Counted from the stretch's first letter, positions 43,203 through 52,216 are shown. The stretch: DNA of 64,000 bases from Streptomyces reniochalinae (GCF_003323735.1 NZ_QOIM01000028.1:186001-250000); one strand, 5' to 3'. The notes: generated by a model from the letters alone, not told the origin. A program made the numbers and translations.

Positions 43203-44708
43203 ATGGCGGACGAGCGCTTTGAGGAACCGTTCCACTGGCTGTTCGGAGATCAGCTGGGACCGCACTTCCTGCGTCCAGACAGCACCGTCGTCATGATCGA
43301 GTCGCGGTCCGTCCTGCGCCGCCGGCGCTTCCACCGTGCCAAGGCGCACCTGCTGCTGTCGGCCATGCGGCACCGTGCGGCCGAACTCGGGGACCGGGTG
43401 CGCTACCTCAGGGCGGAGACCTACCGCGACGGCCTGGCCCGGGCCGTGGGTGACGCGTCCGTGACGGTTCACCACCCCACCTCCCACGCCGCTGCGCGCT
43501 TCGTGCGCGAGCACGCACAGGTGCGGGTGCTGCCCCCGCGCGGGTTCCTCGTCGAGCCGGACGCGTTCAGCCGGTGGGCGGAGTCCGCCCGCGGCGGGCA
43601 CCTGCGGATGGAGGACTTCTACCGGTACGTGCGCCAGGACCACGCGCTGCTGATGGACGGCGACCAGCCCGCAGGCGGGAAGTGGAACCTGGACACCGAC
43701 AACCGCGAGCCCCCGCCCAAGGACAGGGACACGTTGCCGGTGCCGGCTCCCTACCTGCCGCGCGAGGACGCCATCGACGACGAGGTCAGGGCCGATCTGG
43801 ACCGCTGGGAGCGGAAAGGCGAGGTCTCCTTCGTCGGCCGGGACGGGCCACGGCGGTTTCCGGCGAGCCGTGCGGAGGCCCGGCGTGCGCTGCGCGCGTT
43901 CGTGAAGAAGCGCCTGCCCACCTTCGGCCGCTGGGAAGACGCCATGCTCGCGGGGGACTGGGCCATGAGCCACAGCATGCTGTCCGCCGCGCTCAACCTG
44001 GGGCTGCTCGATCCGGCGGAGTGCGTCGAGGCCGCTGAGAAGGCCTACCGCGCGGGCGAGGCGCCGCTCAACTCCGTAGAGGGTTACGTCCGGCAGGTCG
44101 CCGGGTGGCGCGAGTACATGTGGAACCTGTACTGGTACTTCGGCCCGCGCTACCGGGAGTCCAACGCGCTGGGCCACCACGCGCCACTGCCGGACTGGTT
44201 CTCCCGTCTGGACGCCGAGGCGGTCGAGGCCCGCTGCCTGTCCACGACCCTGGCGCAGGTGCGCGACCGTGGCTGGGTGCACCACATCCCCCGGCTGATG
44301 ATTCTGGGCAACCACGCGCTACAGCGCGGCTGGGATCCGGCGGCGGTGACCGACTGGTTCCACCGCTGTTTCGTGGACGGGTACGACTGGGTGATGCTCA
44401 CCAACGTCATCGGCATGTCCCAGTACGCCGACGGCGGGCGCATCACCACCAAGCCGTATGTGGCCGGAGGCTCCTACATCAACACCATGAGCGACCTGTG
44501 CGGGCCCTGCGCCTACCGGCCCACCGAACGCACCGGCGAGCGCGCCTGCCCCTACACGGCGGGTTACTGGGAGTTCATCCACCGCCACCGCGACCGGCTC
44601 TCGCACAACTACCGCTCCGCCCGCGCCGTCAAGCAACTCGACCGCATCAGCGACCTGGACGACGTACTGCGTGACGCCCGGCGACGGGACCCCGACGCGG
44701 CGCCGTGA
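43203..44708 (+). CDS. Fe-S cluster photolyase/cryptochrome (FeS-BCP, PhrB-type)
   Basis: A roughly 501-residue photolyase-related protein. It starts with an alpha/beta domain (WLFGDQLGPHFL) and has the FAD-binding helical domain with NSVEGYVRQVAGWREYMW, NALGHHAPLP, HHIPRLMILGNHALQRGWDP and MLTNVIGMSQYADGGRITTKPYVAGGSYI. Cysteines at 345, 433, 436 and 449 match the spacing of the 4Fe-4S ligands of Agrobacterium PhrB exactly (350, 438, 441, 454), so it should carry the cluster and repair (6-4) photoproducts. The ATG at 43203 is used; an adjacent GTG at 43200 is also possible. AAGGA precedes it. Confidence 0.92.
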   Translation: MADERFEEPFHWLFGDQLGPHFLRPDSTVVMIESRSVLRRRRFHRAKAHLLLSAMRHRAAELGDRVRYLRAETYRDGLARAVGDASVTVHHPTSHAAARFVREHAQVRVLPPRGFLVEPDAFSRWAESARGGHLRMEDFYRYVRQDHALLMDGDQPAGGKWNLDTDNREPPPKDRDTLPVPAPYLPREDAIDDEVRADLDRWERKGEVSFVGRDGPRRFPASRAEARRALRAFVKKRLPTFGRWEDAMLAGDWAMSHSMLSAALNLGLLDPAECVEAAEKAYRAGEAPLNSVEGYVRQVAGWREYMWNLYWYFGPRYRESNALGHHAPLPDWFSRLDAEAVEARCLSTTLAQVRDRGWVHHIPRLMILGNHALQRGWDPAAVTDWFHRCFVDGYDWVMLTNVIGMSQYADGGRITTKPYVAGGSYINTMSDLCGPCAYRPTERTGERACPYTAGYWEFIHRHRDRLSHNYRSARAVKQLDRISDLDDVLRDARRRDPDAAP

Positions 44709-44794
44709 ACGGTCCGCACCCGGACACGGATGTGGCCCCCAGCGGGTGAAGAGGTCTCGCCCTCGCTGCGGCGCCGCTGTGGCGCCGCGCTCGC

Positions 44795-45232
44795 TCAGGC
44801 GGAAGGCGAGAGGTGTTCGCGCACCCATGCGGGATCGGGGTTGACGTGTGCCCGCCCCGCCAGCAGGACGGTCGGCACGGTCTCGTCGCCGTCGTTGGCC
44901 GCTCGCACCGCCGCCGCTCCGGCCGGGTCGCGCCAGATGTCGACCCAGTGCAGTCGGCGGGCGCTGCGGCCCAGCTTGAGGCGCATGCGCAGGCAGTACG
45001 CGCAGCCCGGCCGCCAGAAGACGACCGGTCGGCCGTCGGCCGCGCTGCGGCGTTGCGCCTCCAGCGCGCCGATCGACCGCGGGAAGATCACGGGCGAGTG
45101 CGCGACGGCGAGCAGGACGAACAGCACCAGCAGAACCGCGGCGGTACCGGAACTTCCCTGGGAGACCAGCCATGCCGCGACGACCGCGCCGCAGAGCACG
45201 TACAACATCGGCACAGTCCACGGACGTTTCAT
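44795..45232 (-). CDS. Membrane-anchored glutaredoxin-like protein
   Basis: A 145-residue protein with two N-terminal membrane segments (VPMLYVLCGAVVAAWLV and AAVLLVLFVLLAVAHSPVIF) and a C-terminal glutaredoxin fold with the redox motif CAYC in WRPGCAYCLRMRLKL. ETVPTVLLAG is the cis-Pro segment that binds glutathione or mycothiol in relatives. It is like actinomycete mycoredoxins, but membrane-tethered. The ATG at 45232 begins just before the first membrane segment; a longer frame exists upstream but adds no conserved sequence. Confidence 0.8.
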   Translation of the reverse strand: MKRPWTVPMLYVLCGAVVAAWLVSQGSSGTAAVLLVLFVLLAVAHSPVIFPRSIGALEAQRRSAADGRPVVFWRPGCAYCLRMRLKLGRSARRLHWVDIWRDPAGAAAVRAANDGDETVPTVLLAGRAHVNPDPAWVREHLSPSA

Positions 45233-45316
45233 GGGGCACAGGTTACCGACGGACCGAGACGCTCCGGCACCGGACGGTGCGGGAGGCGCCACTGCCGCAG
45301 GGCGTCGGGAGGCCGC

Positions 45317-46675
45317 TCAGTCCTGACCGCCCGCGTCGTAGCGGGCGAGCATGGGGCGAAGGGGTTGCTCGTTGGTGCCCGGCGGGATGTAGCGCACCGC
45401 ACCCGCGGCGAGCACGGTACGGGTGCCGGGGACCAGACACAGGACGGAGCACTCCATCGGCTGCCCGAAGTCGTACTTCTCCGGTGGCGCGGAGGCGTAT
45501 TCCGGCGGATCGGGCAGCCTTCCCGGGCTGTCCAGGCGACGCACCTTCCCGTCTTTCGTGAGCCGGTTCTGCGAGTCCAGCAGCAGGCTTCCGGTCCCGT
45601 CGGGAACGGTGGTGGCGGTGGAGACGGCACGGTTCATGCGCGGCAGTCGGCGTTTGGTCCAGCCGCTCCCGTCGCCCGTCAGCAGGATGGTCTCCGAGTC
45701 GGGCTCCTCTTCGACCTCGCCGTGGTTGAAGTCGTTGCGCCCGAGGGACCACAGACGGTCGCGCTCCGGGTCGTGGACGACGGTGGCCAGGGACGCGCTC
45801 GCCTCGGGCGGCACGGGGTCGGGGAAGCGGTAGGCCGGGGTGTCCAGCTTCTGCCAGCCGTCATGTGCCCAGCGGGCGCTCGCCGGTTGCGGATAGCACT
45901 CGCCCGACCCGCAGTCGGTATCGACGCTCCCCACGACCCAGACCCGCAAAGTGGCCTTCGGATCCTCCGCGCGGGCCGCGGTGATCGCCGAGGCGTGGAA
46001 GGGCAGTTCGGGCACCTGCCAGGCGTCCCCGTCCCAGTGGAGCGTCTTCCCGTCGACGCAGAGCCACAGGCGCGGGCCGACGGCGGCGAACCAGGACCCG
46101 TACAGTTCGTCGCCCCCGGACACCTCGCTCTTCACCGCCGGCGGTGCGGGCAGGGTCCGCCACGTGTGGCCGTCCCAGTGGTGTGCGGAGGGGGCGCTCC
46201 GCGACGGGCGGCTCGCGAGCCACACATCGTCCGGGCCGCTCGCGGCGAGCGCCCAGGACGCGGCCTTCGGGGCGAGTCCGTCCGGCAGCGGGTGGCTGCG
46301 CCACCGGTCGCCGTCCCAGTGGTCCAGGAACAGGGCGTCGGGCCCCTGGCCGTCCTTCACCCCGCCGCGGACGCCGAACGCCCACACGTCGTCGCGTGAG
46401 GTGACGGCGAGTGCCTGGTAGGAGCCGTCGAAGGTGTCCGCGAGATGGGTGTAGCGCCAGGCGCCGGAGCCCGACCGGGCGGAGGCTGCCGGGTCGAGGG
46501 GCAGGCCGTCGTCGAGGCGAGCCAGGTCGGTGGTGGAGGGGGTGGGTGAGGGCTTCCCCTTTCCACGGCCGTTCGACCGGTCGGAACCGTGCGTCGAGCA
46601 CCCGGTCAGCGCGGTGGCTCCGGCGAGGGCTGCCACGCTCAGCAACTCGCGCCTGGAAGGAAGGCGTGCATCCAT
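45317..46675 (-). CDS. Predicted lipoprotein with beta-propeller-like repeats
   Basis: A 452-residue exported protein. The signal peptide RRELLSVAALAGATALTGC has an RR pair and a lipobox (LTGC), so it is likely a Tat-exported lipoprotein. The mature part has repeated WDG blocks (LDHWDGDRWRSHPLPD, AHHWDGHTWRTLPAPP, TLHWDGDAWQVPELP, ARWAHDGWQKLDTP) and DDVW motifs, as in secreted beta-propeller proteins of Streptomyces. No enzymatic motif is seen. Function unknown; it may bind extracellular ligands. Confidence 0.75.
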   Translation of the reverse strand: MDARLPSRRELLSVAALAGATALTGCSTHGSDRSNGRGKGKPSPTPSTTDLARLDDGLPLDPAASARSGSGAWRYTHLADTFDGSYQALAVTSRDDVWAFGVRGGVKDGQGPDALFLDHWDGDRWRSHPLPDGLAPKAASWALAASGPDDVWLASRPSRSAPSAHHWDGHTWRTLPAPPAVKSEVSGGDELYGSWFAAVGPRLWLCVDGKTLHWDGDAWQVPELPFHASAITAARAEDPKATLRVWVVGSVDTDCGSGECYPQPASARWAHDGWQKLDTPAYRFPDPVPPEASASLATVVHDPERDRLWSLGRNDFNHGEVEEEPDSETILLTGDGSGWTKRRLPRMNRAVSTATTVPDGTGSLLLDSQNRLTKDGKVRRLDSPGRLPDPPEYASAPPEKYDFGQPMECSVLCLVPGTRTVLAAGAVRYIPPGTNEQPLRPMLARYDAGGQD

Positions 46676-46824
46676 GCGGACCGACTGTAGTACGAACGTG
46701 CGTTGGCCTCTCGCGTCCGCTCCCTTCCGTCGGATGCCGGGGGCGACGGCAGCCACCCCGGTGCGCGCACGCTCGTGCGGGTACGCACCCGTCTCCGCTG
46801 TGTCCGCGCCTGCCGGGCAGTGTC

Positions 46825-48207
46825 TCAGTCCAGTTCCATCCCGCTCGTCTCCGGTGCCCAGGCCACGGACACCACCGCTCCGAGAACGAGGAAACCGGTG
46901 AGCGCGACCATGGAGGTGGAGAACCCGAACGTCGAGAGGCTCACCGGCAGCAGGAACGTACCCACGGCGGAGCCGATCCGGCTCAGCCCGTTCAGCAGGC
47001 CCACGCCCGAACTGCGTACCCCGGTGGGGAACAGCTCCGGGGGATAGACCTGGTCGAGATTGGAAGAGGCCGACATGGTGAACGTGAAGACCAGGAAGAG
47101 GGGAAACAGCAGCAGTGTCGGCGCGCTCGGCCAGACACCGATCACCCCGAGCGCGAGGGACATGACGGCGAACGAGGAGATGAGGAACCCGCGGCGGGTG
47201 AACCTGGCCACGAACCACAGCCCGCCGACGCCGCCCAGCAGCAGGAAGACGTTGAGCAGCCCGTTGCCGAGGAACTCCTCGTCCGCGAGCCCCAGGCGTG
47301 CCATGACCGTCGGCAGGAACGTGTAGATGGCGAAGTACGGGATGACCTGGCAGTTGTAGTAGAGGACGCCGAAGAGGGTGTTCCTGCGGTGACGTCGGCG
47401 GAACAGCTCGCGGTAGTCGTGCGTTTCCTCGGGCTGCGCTCGCGTGAGGAGAGGGGAGAGGTCGATCCCGGAGCCGATGTGCTTGGCGACCACCGCCTTG
47501 GCCTCGTCGACGCGTCCCCTGCTGATGAGCCAGCGCGGGGACTCGGGGGTGCCGACGCGCATCAGCAGGACGAAGACCGCGGGGAGGGCGCTGCTGGCCA
47601 ACAGCCACCGCCAGCTGTCTCCGCCGAAGTCGACCAGGTAGTTGCCGAGGAAGTAGGCGGCGATGTACCCGACGGTCCACATCGCGGTGAGTGAGGCGAG
47701 GAGGCCGCCGCGGTAGCGGCGCGGGCAGAACTCGGCCACCAGCGTCGGGCCGAGGGCGTAGTCGGCGCCGATGCCGAAGCCGATCAGGAGGCGCAGCACG
47801 AACAGTTCGGTGGGCCCGGTGACGAAGAACTGGGCCACGGAGGCGACCGTGATCAGCAGGAAGTCCAGCATGTAGATCCGCTGTCTTCCGTAGCGGTCGG
47901 CGGCCCAGCCGAGCACGATGCTTCCCGCGAAGATGCCGATCAGCGCCGAGGCTCCGAGCAGGCCCTGCCAGGCCGCGCCGAGTTGCATCTGCGGGGTGAT
48001 CAGTGTCAGGGCGATGCCGATGATGCCCAGGTGGTAGCCGTCGGAGAAGTTCGCGCCGAAGGTGAGCGCGGTGATCTTGATGTGGAAGCGGTTCAGGGGC
48101 GCGTCGTCGAGGGTCGGGGGCCCCTGCGGGGAGGCTGCCGCGCCGTCAGGCGGGCTGGGGGTGTTCGGCTGCTTCGGGGTGCGGGTGGCCTCGGGGACGT
48201 GTTCCAC
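46825..48207 (-). CDS. MFS transporter (sugar/aromatic acid porter type)
   Basis: A roughly 460-residue, 12-segment MFS protein. The first conserved segment is FHIKITALTFGANFSDGYHLGIIGIAL, with WAADRYGRQRIYM after TM2, GFGIGADYALGPTLVAEFCPRRYRG in TM4-5 and TPESPRWLISRGR after TM6. It is preceded by a proline-rich, low-complexity N-terminus. A GTG at 48207 with GAGGAG six bases before it is the best start; the ATG at 48237 lacks a Shine-Dalgarno. It is divergent from the ammonia-lyase-like gene and may import its substrate or export its product. Confidence 0.82.
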   Translation of the reverse strand: MEHVPEATRTPKQPNTPSPPDGAAASPQGPPTLDDAPLNRFHIKITALTFGANFSDGYHLGIIGIALTLITPQMQLGAAWQGLLGASALIGIFAGSIVLGWAADRYGRQRIYMLDFLLITVASVAQFFVTGPTELFVLRLLIGFGIGADYALGPTLVAEFCPRRYRGGLLASLTAMWTVGYIAAYFLGNYLVDFGGDSWRWLLASSALPAVFVLLMRVGTPESPRWLISRGRVDEAKAVVAKHIGSGIDLSPLLTRAQPEETHDYRELFRRRHRRNTLFGVLYYNCQVIPYFAIYTFLPTVMARLGLADEEFLGNGLLNVFLLLGGVGGLWFVARFTRRGFLISSFAVMSLALGVIGVWPSAPTLLLFPLFLVFTFTMSASSNLDQVYPPELFPTGVRSSGVGLLNGLSRIGSAVGTFLLPVSLSTFGFSTSMVALTGFLVLGAVVSVAWAPETSGMELD

Positions 48208-48294
48208 GGCTTTCTCCTCAGACTTGCCAAGCACCATGAATGGAGGATTTCATGCAGCCTCAGAGGTGAATAGATCTATGTCAAGGGGTGGGTG

Positions 48295-49746
48295 ATGACC
48301 GACAGCAGCACTGTCCGCATCGACGGTCGGCACCTGCGCTGTGCCGACGTCGTCCGCGTGGCACGCCGGAGCGCGTGGGCGAAGCTCGACGACGCAGCGC
48401 TCGTAAGGGCCCGCGAAGCCTACGTGGTGGCGCGGGACATCGGCGCCAAGAGAGCCGTCTACGGGCGGACGACCGGCGTCGGAGCGAACCGGCACGACGT
48501 CGTCGACCCCGACTCCGCCGACCAGCACGGCCTGCGCCTCCTCAGCAGCCACGCGGGCGGCACGGGCGAGCCGGCAGCCGACCCCCTCGTCCGCTCGACC
48601 CTGCTGATCCGCCTCAACCAGCTCGCCGCGGCCGGCAGCGGGGTCCACCCCCGCCTCCTGGAGGCCCTGTCCGGCGCGCTGCGCGTCGGCGCCCTCCCGC
48701 GCGTGCACTCCCTCGGCGCCATCGGCACCGGTGACCTCAGCGCGCTCGCCGAGATCGCCCTGACGCTCGCCGGGCGGCGCCCCTGGGCCGTGGGCTCCCT
48801 CCCTCCGGTGCCGATCAGCCCCGGCGACGCCCTGGCGTTCATCTCGAGCAACGCCGCCACCCTCGCGGAGTCCGTACTGGCGTGGCACGACCTGCGCGAG
48901 CTGCTCCACTCCAGCCACCTCGTCGCGGGGCTGTCCTACTGCGCGCTCGGCGGTTCACCCGAAGCGTTCAGCGCTCGCGTCCACGCGCAGCGGCCGCACC
49001 CCGGATCCGTGCGCAGCGCCGCCGAGATGCGCCGCATCCTGTGGGGCGACGACGAGCCCCGGGCCGGCCGCAGGCTGCAGGACCCCTTCGGGCTGCGTGC
49101 GTTCCCCCAGGTTCAGGGGCCGGCGCTGGACGCTGTCGACTCCCTGGAGAGCGTGCTGACCACCGACCTCAACGCCGCCGCGGAGAACCCGTTCATCGAC
49201 ATCGACACGGAGAACGCCTACCACCACGGACACTTCTCCACGGCCTACCTCGCGCTGTCGCTCGACCACCTGAGGGCCGCGCTCCACCACGTCGCGGAGC
49301 TGTCGGCGGCTCGGCTCGGCGACCTGGTCGAACCAGAGCTGACGGGGCTGTCCCCGTTCCTGGCCGCCGGGCCGTCCGGCAGTTCGGGCATCATGATCCT
49401 CGAATACGTCGCCCACGACGCCCTCAGCCAGTTGCGGCACGCGGCCGCACCGGTCACTTTGGGAACGGCCGTCATCTCCCGCGGCCTGGAGGACCACGCC
49501 AGCTTCTCCACCCAGGCGGCGCGCAGCACCTCCGCCGCGATCGGCGCCTACCGTACCGTGCTCGCGTGCGAACTGCTGGCCGCCGTACGGGCGCTGCGGC
49601 TCAGGTCCGGGGAACTGCCGCACGCCCCGGTCGCGGAGGCGTTCCGCATCGCTGCGGCGTCCCTGCCGATGGTCGCCGAGGACCACCCGTTGACGGAAGA
49701 GATCGCCCAGGCCGAACAGCTCGTGGCCGGGTTCGCCGCTCTGTGA
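48295..49746 (+). CDS. Aromatic amino acid ammonia-lyase-family protein with altered MIO tripeptide
   Basis: A 483-residue member of the HAL/PAL/TAL family. Conserved blocks are YGRTTGVGANR with the catalytic Tyr at 56, LLSSHAGGTGEP, ISSNAATLAES, LQDPFGLRAFPQVQGPALDAV and TTDLNAAAENPFI. The strictly conserved Ala-Ser-Gly that forms the MIO cofactor is replaced by Gly-Thr-Gly at residues 144-146 (GAIGTGDLSAL). Loss of the serine means MIO may not form, so the enzyme may be inactive as a lyase or have a new activity. An ATG at 48295 after AAGGGG is the likely start. It is divergent from an MFS transporter 87 bases away. Confidence 0.82.
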   Translation: MTDSSTVRIDGRHLRCADVVRVARRSAWAKLDDAALVRAREAYVVARDIGAKRAVYGRTTGVGANRHDVVDPDSADQHGLRLLSSHAGGTGEPAADPLVRSTLLIRLNQLAAAGSGVHPRLLEALSGALRVGALPRVHSLGAIGTGDLSALAEIALTLAGRRPWAVGSLPPVPISPGDALAFISSNAATLAESVLAWHDLRELLHSSHLVAGLSYCALGGSPEAFSARVHAQRPHPGSVRSAAEMRRILWGDDEPRAGRRLQDPFGLRAFPQVQGPALDAVDSLESVLTTDLNAAAENPFIDIDTENAYHHGHFSTAYLALSLDHLRAALHHVAELSAARLGDLVEPELTGLSPFLAAGPSGSSGIMILEYVAHDALSQLRHAAAPVTLGTAVISRGLEDHASFSTQAARSTSAAIGAYRTVLACELLAAVRALRLRSGELPHAPVAEAFRIAAASLPMVAEDHPLTEEIAQAEQLVAGFAAL

Positions 49747-49818
49747 GCGGCGTCCCGTGCAGCGACGCGCCGCTGGGTGAGGACCGCTCCGCCCAGCACA
49801 CAAGGGGCCGCGGCGCGA

Positions 49819-49857
49819 CGGAGGGGGTCAGGCCGCCGCGCGCCCTGACCCCCTCCG
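49819..49857. terminator. Convergent terminator after the ammonia-lyase gene
   Basis: Perfect inverted repeat with 14-base arms (49819-49832 and 49844-49857) and an 11-base loop, between the lyase-like gene and the convergent hypothetical gene. Confidence 0.75.
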
Positions 49858-49865
49858 GGTGGCGC

Positions 49866-50357
49866 TCACGGCGCCGGCTGGACCGGCACTTCCCGCACTT
49901 CCTCGCCCGCCGCGTACACCGCCAGACGTCGGGCGACCGGCTCGGTCAGGTCGCCGTGCGCGACGGCTCGCGCCTGTGGCGGGGCGAGCCGTACGTCATC
50001 TCCGACGGTGGTCTCCGCGGCCTGTAGGGGCAACTCGTCGGCTCTCTCGTCGAGAAGCTCGGCGGCTCGGAGGACATCGTCGGGTGCGGGCACCAGCGCG
50101 TCGGCGACCAGATGACGGCGACGGCCGCTCGGCTCACCGTCCGGGTCCACGGTGTCGTACCACCAGCCGTCGTCCTGGCCCCAGAACAGTGCCCACCGCC
50201 CGTCGCACTCCACCGAGATCTCCAGCAGGGCCGAGGCGTCGGGTGTGGGCGGCTCCAGGCTGGTCGCGCCGGCACGGTCCCCGAAGGCGCGTGTGACGGC
50301 GCGCAGGTAGGGGGCATGGGCGCATTCAAAGAGCACGCCCGCGAGAAGGTCAGTCAT
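49866..50357 (-). CDS. Hypothetical protein (possibly DUF6292-like)
   Basis: A 163-residue acidic protein without membrane segments or signal peptide. The middle stretch ALLEISVECDGRWALFWGQDDGWWYD resembles the core strands of the small actinomycete DUF6292-type proteins; the remainder (LVADALVPAPDDVLRAAELLDERADELP) is helical. Function unknown. It is convergent with the lyase-like gene. The ATG at 50357 has only a weak Shine-Dalgarno. Confidence 0.6.
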   Translation of the reverse strand: MTDLLAGVLFECAHAPYLRAVTRAFGDRAGATSLEPPTPDASALLEISVECDGRWALFWGQDDGWWYDTVDPDGEPSGRRRHLVADALVPAPDDVLRAAELLDERADELPLQAAETTVGDDVRLAPPQARAVAHGDLTEPVARRLAVYAAGEEVREVPVQPAP

Positions 50358-50485
50358 AGCGGCAGCATCACCCCTGCCCCGGTCCCGAGCCGCGGGGCGC
50401 GCGGAAGACGCACGGATTAACACCCTCTCGCGCGCCCGCCCACATGCCGGCGGGACGGTACCGAGGCGACCGGCACAGGGTCGTG

Positions 50486-50534
50486 CCGCTGCCCGCTGCC
50501 CGCTGCCCGCTGCCCGCTGCCCGCTGCCCGCTGC
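50486..50534. repeat. Tandem repeat, 7 copies of a 7-bp unit
   Basis: Seven perfect, head-to-tail copies of CCGCTGC lie in the intergenic space between the hypothetical gene and the GNAT gene. The unit length is not a multiple of three and no gene spans it. It may vary in copy number by slippage. Confidence 0.95.
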
Positions 50535-50593
50535 CGGCGTTCGGCCCCCGGACGTGCGCGGCGCACGCCGAGGTCGCCGTCGGGGCGACCTGG

Positions 50594-51295
50594 TCACGGC
50601 GTGCGGAAGCCCCGGAACGTCACATGCCTCCTGAACTGGAAGCCGAGCCTTTCGTAGAGGGCGATCGCGCCGGTGTTCGCCTCGGCCGCGTGCAGGAAGG
50701 GGGTTTCGCCACGGGCCATGATCCGCGCCACGAGCGCACGCACCACACGGGCCGCGTGTCCTCGCCCGCGCGCTTCGGGAGCCGTGCACACCGCGCTGAT
50801 CTCGGCCCAGCCCGGCGGCCGCAGTCGTTCTCCCGCCATCGCCACCAGGGCGCCGTTCTCGCGGACGCCGAGATAGGTGCCGAGTTCGTGGGTGCGCTGC
50901 CGAAAGGGTCCTGGCCGCGTGCGGGCGACGAGATCGAGCATCTCGGGCACGCTCTCCGCCCCCAGCTCGACCACGCCGGTGGCGGCGCCCGTAGGTGGCG
51001 GGGCGAGGCGGTCGCTGTCGGACCACACCATCTGGCGGCCTTCCAGGACGAAGACCGGTTCCCAGTCCCGAGGCGGGGCCGCCGGGCAGCTGAACATGTC
51101 GGCGAGCTGTCCTCGACCCAGCAGCCGGGCCAGGTCCACCCACTGCCCGGGTCCCGGATCGGCGCCGACGGAGGAGAAGGTCGCGACTTCGGGCAGAAAG
51201 CCGGCGACCCGGCCGAGGCGGCGGGCGAGGTGCGCGTGGTGCCCGCGGAGCGAGGCACCCACCGGGTCGTCGAGTGCGGCGGCGTCGCGCTTCAT
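50594..51295 (-). CDS. GNAT-family N-acetyltransferase
   Basis: A 233-residue protein. The C-terminal GNAT domain has the acetyl-CoA binding loop in VCTAPEARGRGHAARVVRALVARI and the motif B segment NTGAIALYERLGFQFRRHVTFRGF. The N-terminal 100 residues match the FR47-like group seen in actinomycetes. Substrate unknown. The ATG at 51295 is preceded by AAGG. Confidence 0.85.
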   Translation of the reverse strand: MKRDAAALDDPVGASLRGHHAHLARRLGRVAGFLPEVATFSSVGADPGPGQWVDLARLLGRGQLADMFSCPAAPPRDWEPVFVLEGRQMVWSDSDRLAPPPTGAATGVVELGAESVPEMLDLVARTRPGPFRQRTHELGTYLGVRENGALVAMAGERLRPPGWAEISAVCTAPEARGRGHAARVVRALVARIMARGETPFLHAAEANTGAIALYERLGFQFRRHVTFRGFRTP

Positions 51296-51539
51296 CGTGG
51301 TGCTTCGCCTTTCGTGTCCTACGGGGTGACGGTGGCGGATCCGACGGGCGACCAACCCGCCGTGCCGATCATCCTACGGATGGGCGGGCCGGCCCCGGGC
51401 CGAGGAGCCGCCGTGGACGGACCCCGTCGCCGCGCACCACCGCCGCCCGGCGGTGGCGCGCAGCGGATTTCCGCGGCGCAGCGGATCGATAAGTTCGAGC
51501 CACAATGAGTGGTGCTTTCCATGGCCGGAAGGGGACGAG

Positions 51540-52154
51540 GTGACTGACGGATTCAAGCGCCGCACGCCGAGCCGGTGGGGGGAGGGCGGCGCACTGCGCG
51601 AGGAGATCCTCGCGGCCGCCGCACGACTGTTGGCGGAGTCCGGCCGCGAAGGGGACCTCTCCCTGCGTGCGGTCGCCCGTGAGGTCGGTATCTCGGCCCC
51701 CAGCATCTACCTGCACTTCGAGGACCGTGCGGAGCTGGTGTCCACGCTCACGCGACGGGCGTACGAACGGCTGGTCGCCGACCTGCGAGCGGCCGGGGAG
51801 CGGGGGGCGGTCGACGGGCCGCGGGCGGGGTTGCGTGCCATGACCCTGCGGTATTGCCGGCTGGCTCTGGACAACCCGAGGCTCTACCGGCTGATGTTCG
51901 GCATCGAGCGGATCGAGGTTCCCCGCGAGGAGCTGGCCTCCCACCCGCTGTGGCTGGTGGCCGAGGCGTGGCACGACGCCGTCGCGGCCTGTCGGCGCGG
52001 GGCGTCGGAGTCCGACGACAGGCGGGTGGCCAGGTTGCTGTGGTTCTCCCTGCACGGGGTGGTGGCGATGGCCATGTCCACGCCGTTCCAGGCGGACCGC
52101 CAGGCGTTGGAGGAAATGGCCGACGACCTCCTCGACTTGGCGCTGACCAGATGA
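51540..52154 (+). CDS. TetR-family transcriptional regulator (P450 operon)
   Basis: A 204-residue TetR protein. The HTH is in residues 20-65 (LREEILAAAARLLAESGREGDLSLRAVAREVGISAPSIYLHFEDRAEL); the C-terminal ligand domain is of the WHG type (LWLVAEAWHDAV, VARLLWFSLHGVVAMAM). It precedes the P450-ferredoxin-reductase genes, and two inverted repeats lie between them, suggesting it represses that operon. The GTG start has AAGGGG before it. Confidence 0.85.
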   Translation: MTDGFKRRTPSRWGEGGALREEILAAAARLLAESGREGDLSLRAVAREVGISAPSIYLHFEDRAELVSTLTRRAYERLVADLRAAGERGAVDGPRAGLRAMTLRYCRLALDNPRLYRLMFGIERIEVPREELASHPLWLVAEAWHDAVAACRRGASESDDRRVARLLWFSLHGVVAMAMSTPFQADRQALEEMADDLLDLALTR

Positions 52155-52168
52155 CATGGGTGCCGCCG

Positions 52169-52188
52169 ATCACTTCGGGCCAAGTGAT
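52169..52188. promoter_or_regulatory. Inverted repeat 1 upstream of P450 gene
   Basis: Perfect 7-base arms ATCACTT and AAGTGAT with a 6-base spacer, 15 bases after the TetR stop and touching the proposed -35 box of the P450 promoter. Candidate operator or short terminator. Confidence 0.5.
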
Positions 52189-52216
52189 TGCCCAAGGCAC
52201 CTAACGGTGTTAGCAA
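52188..52216 (+). promoter_or_regulatory. P450 operon promoter with TetR-type operator
   Basis: TTGCCC (52188-52193) and TAGCAA (52211-52216) are 17 bases apart. A palindrome CTAAC-GGT-GTTAG (52201-52213) covers the spacer and the first half of the -10 box, the expected place for a repressor site. Confidence 0.5.

Noticed and set aside
50486..50534. CRISPR array
   Set aside because: Unit is only 7 bp with no spacers and no cas genes.
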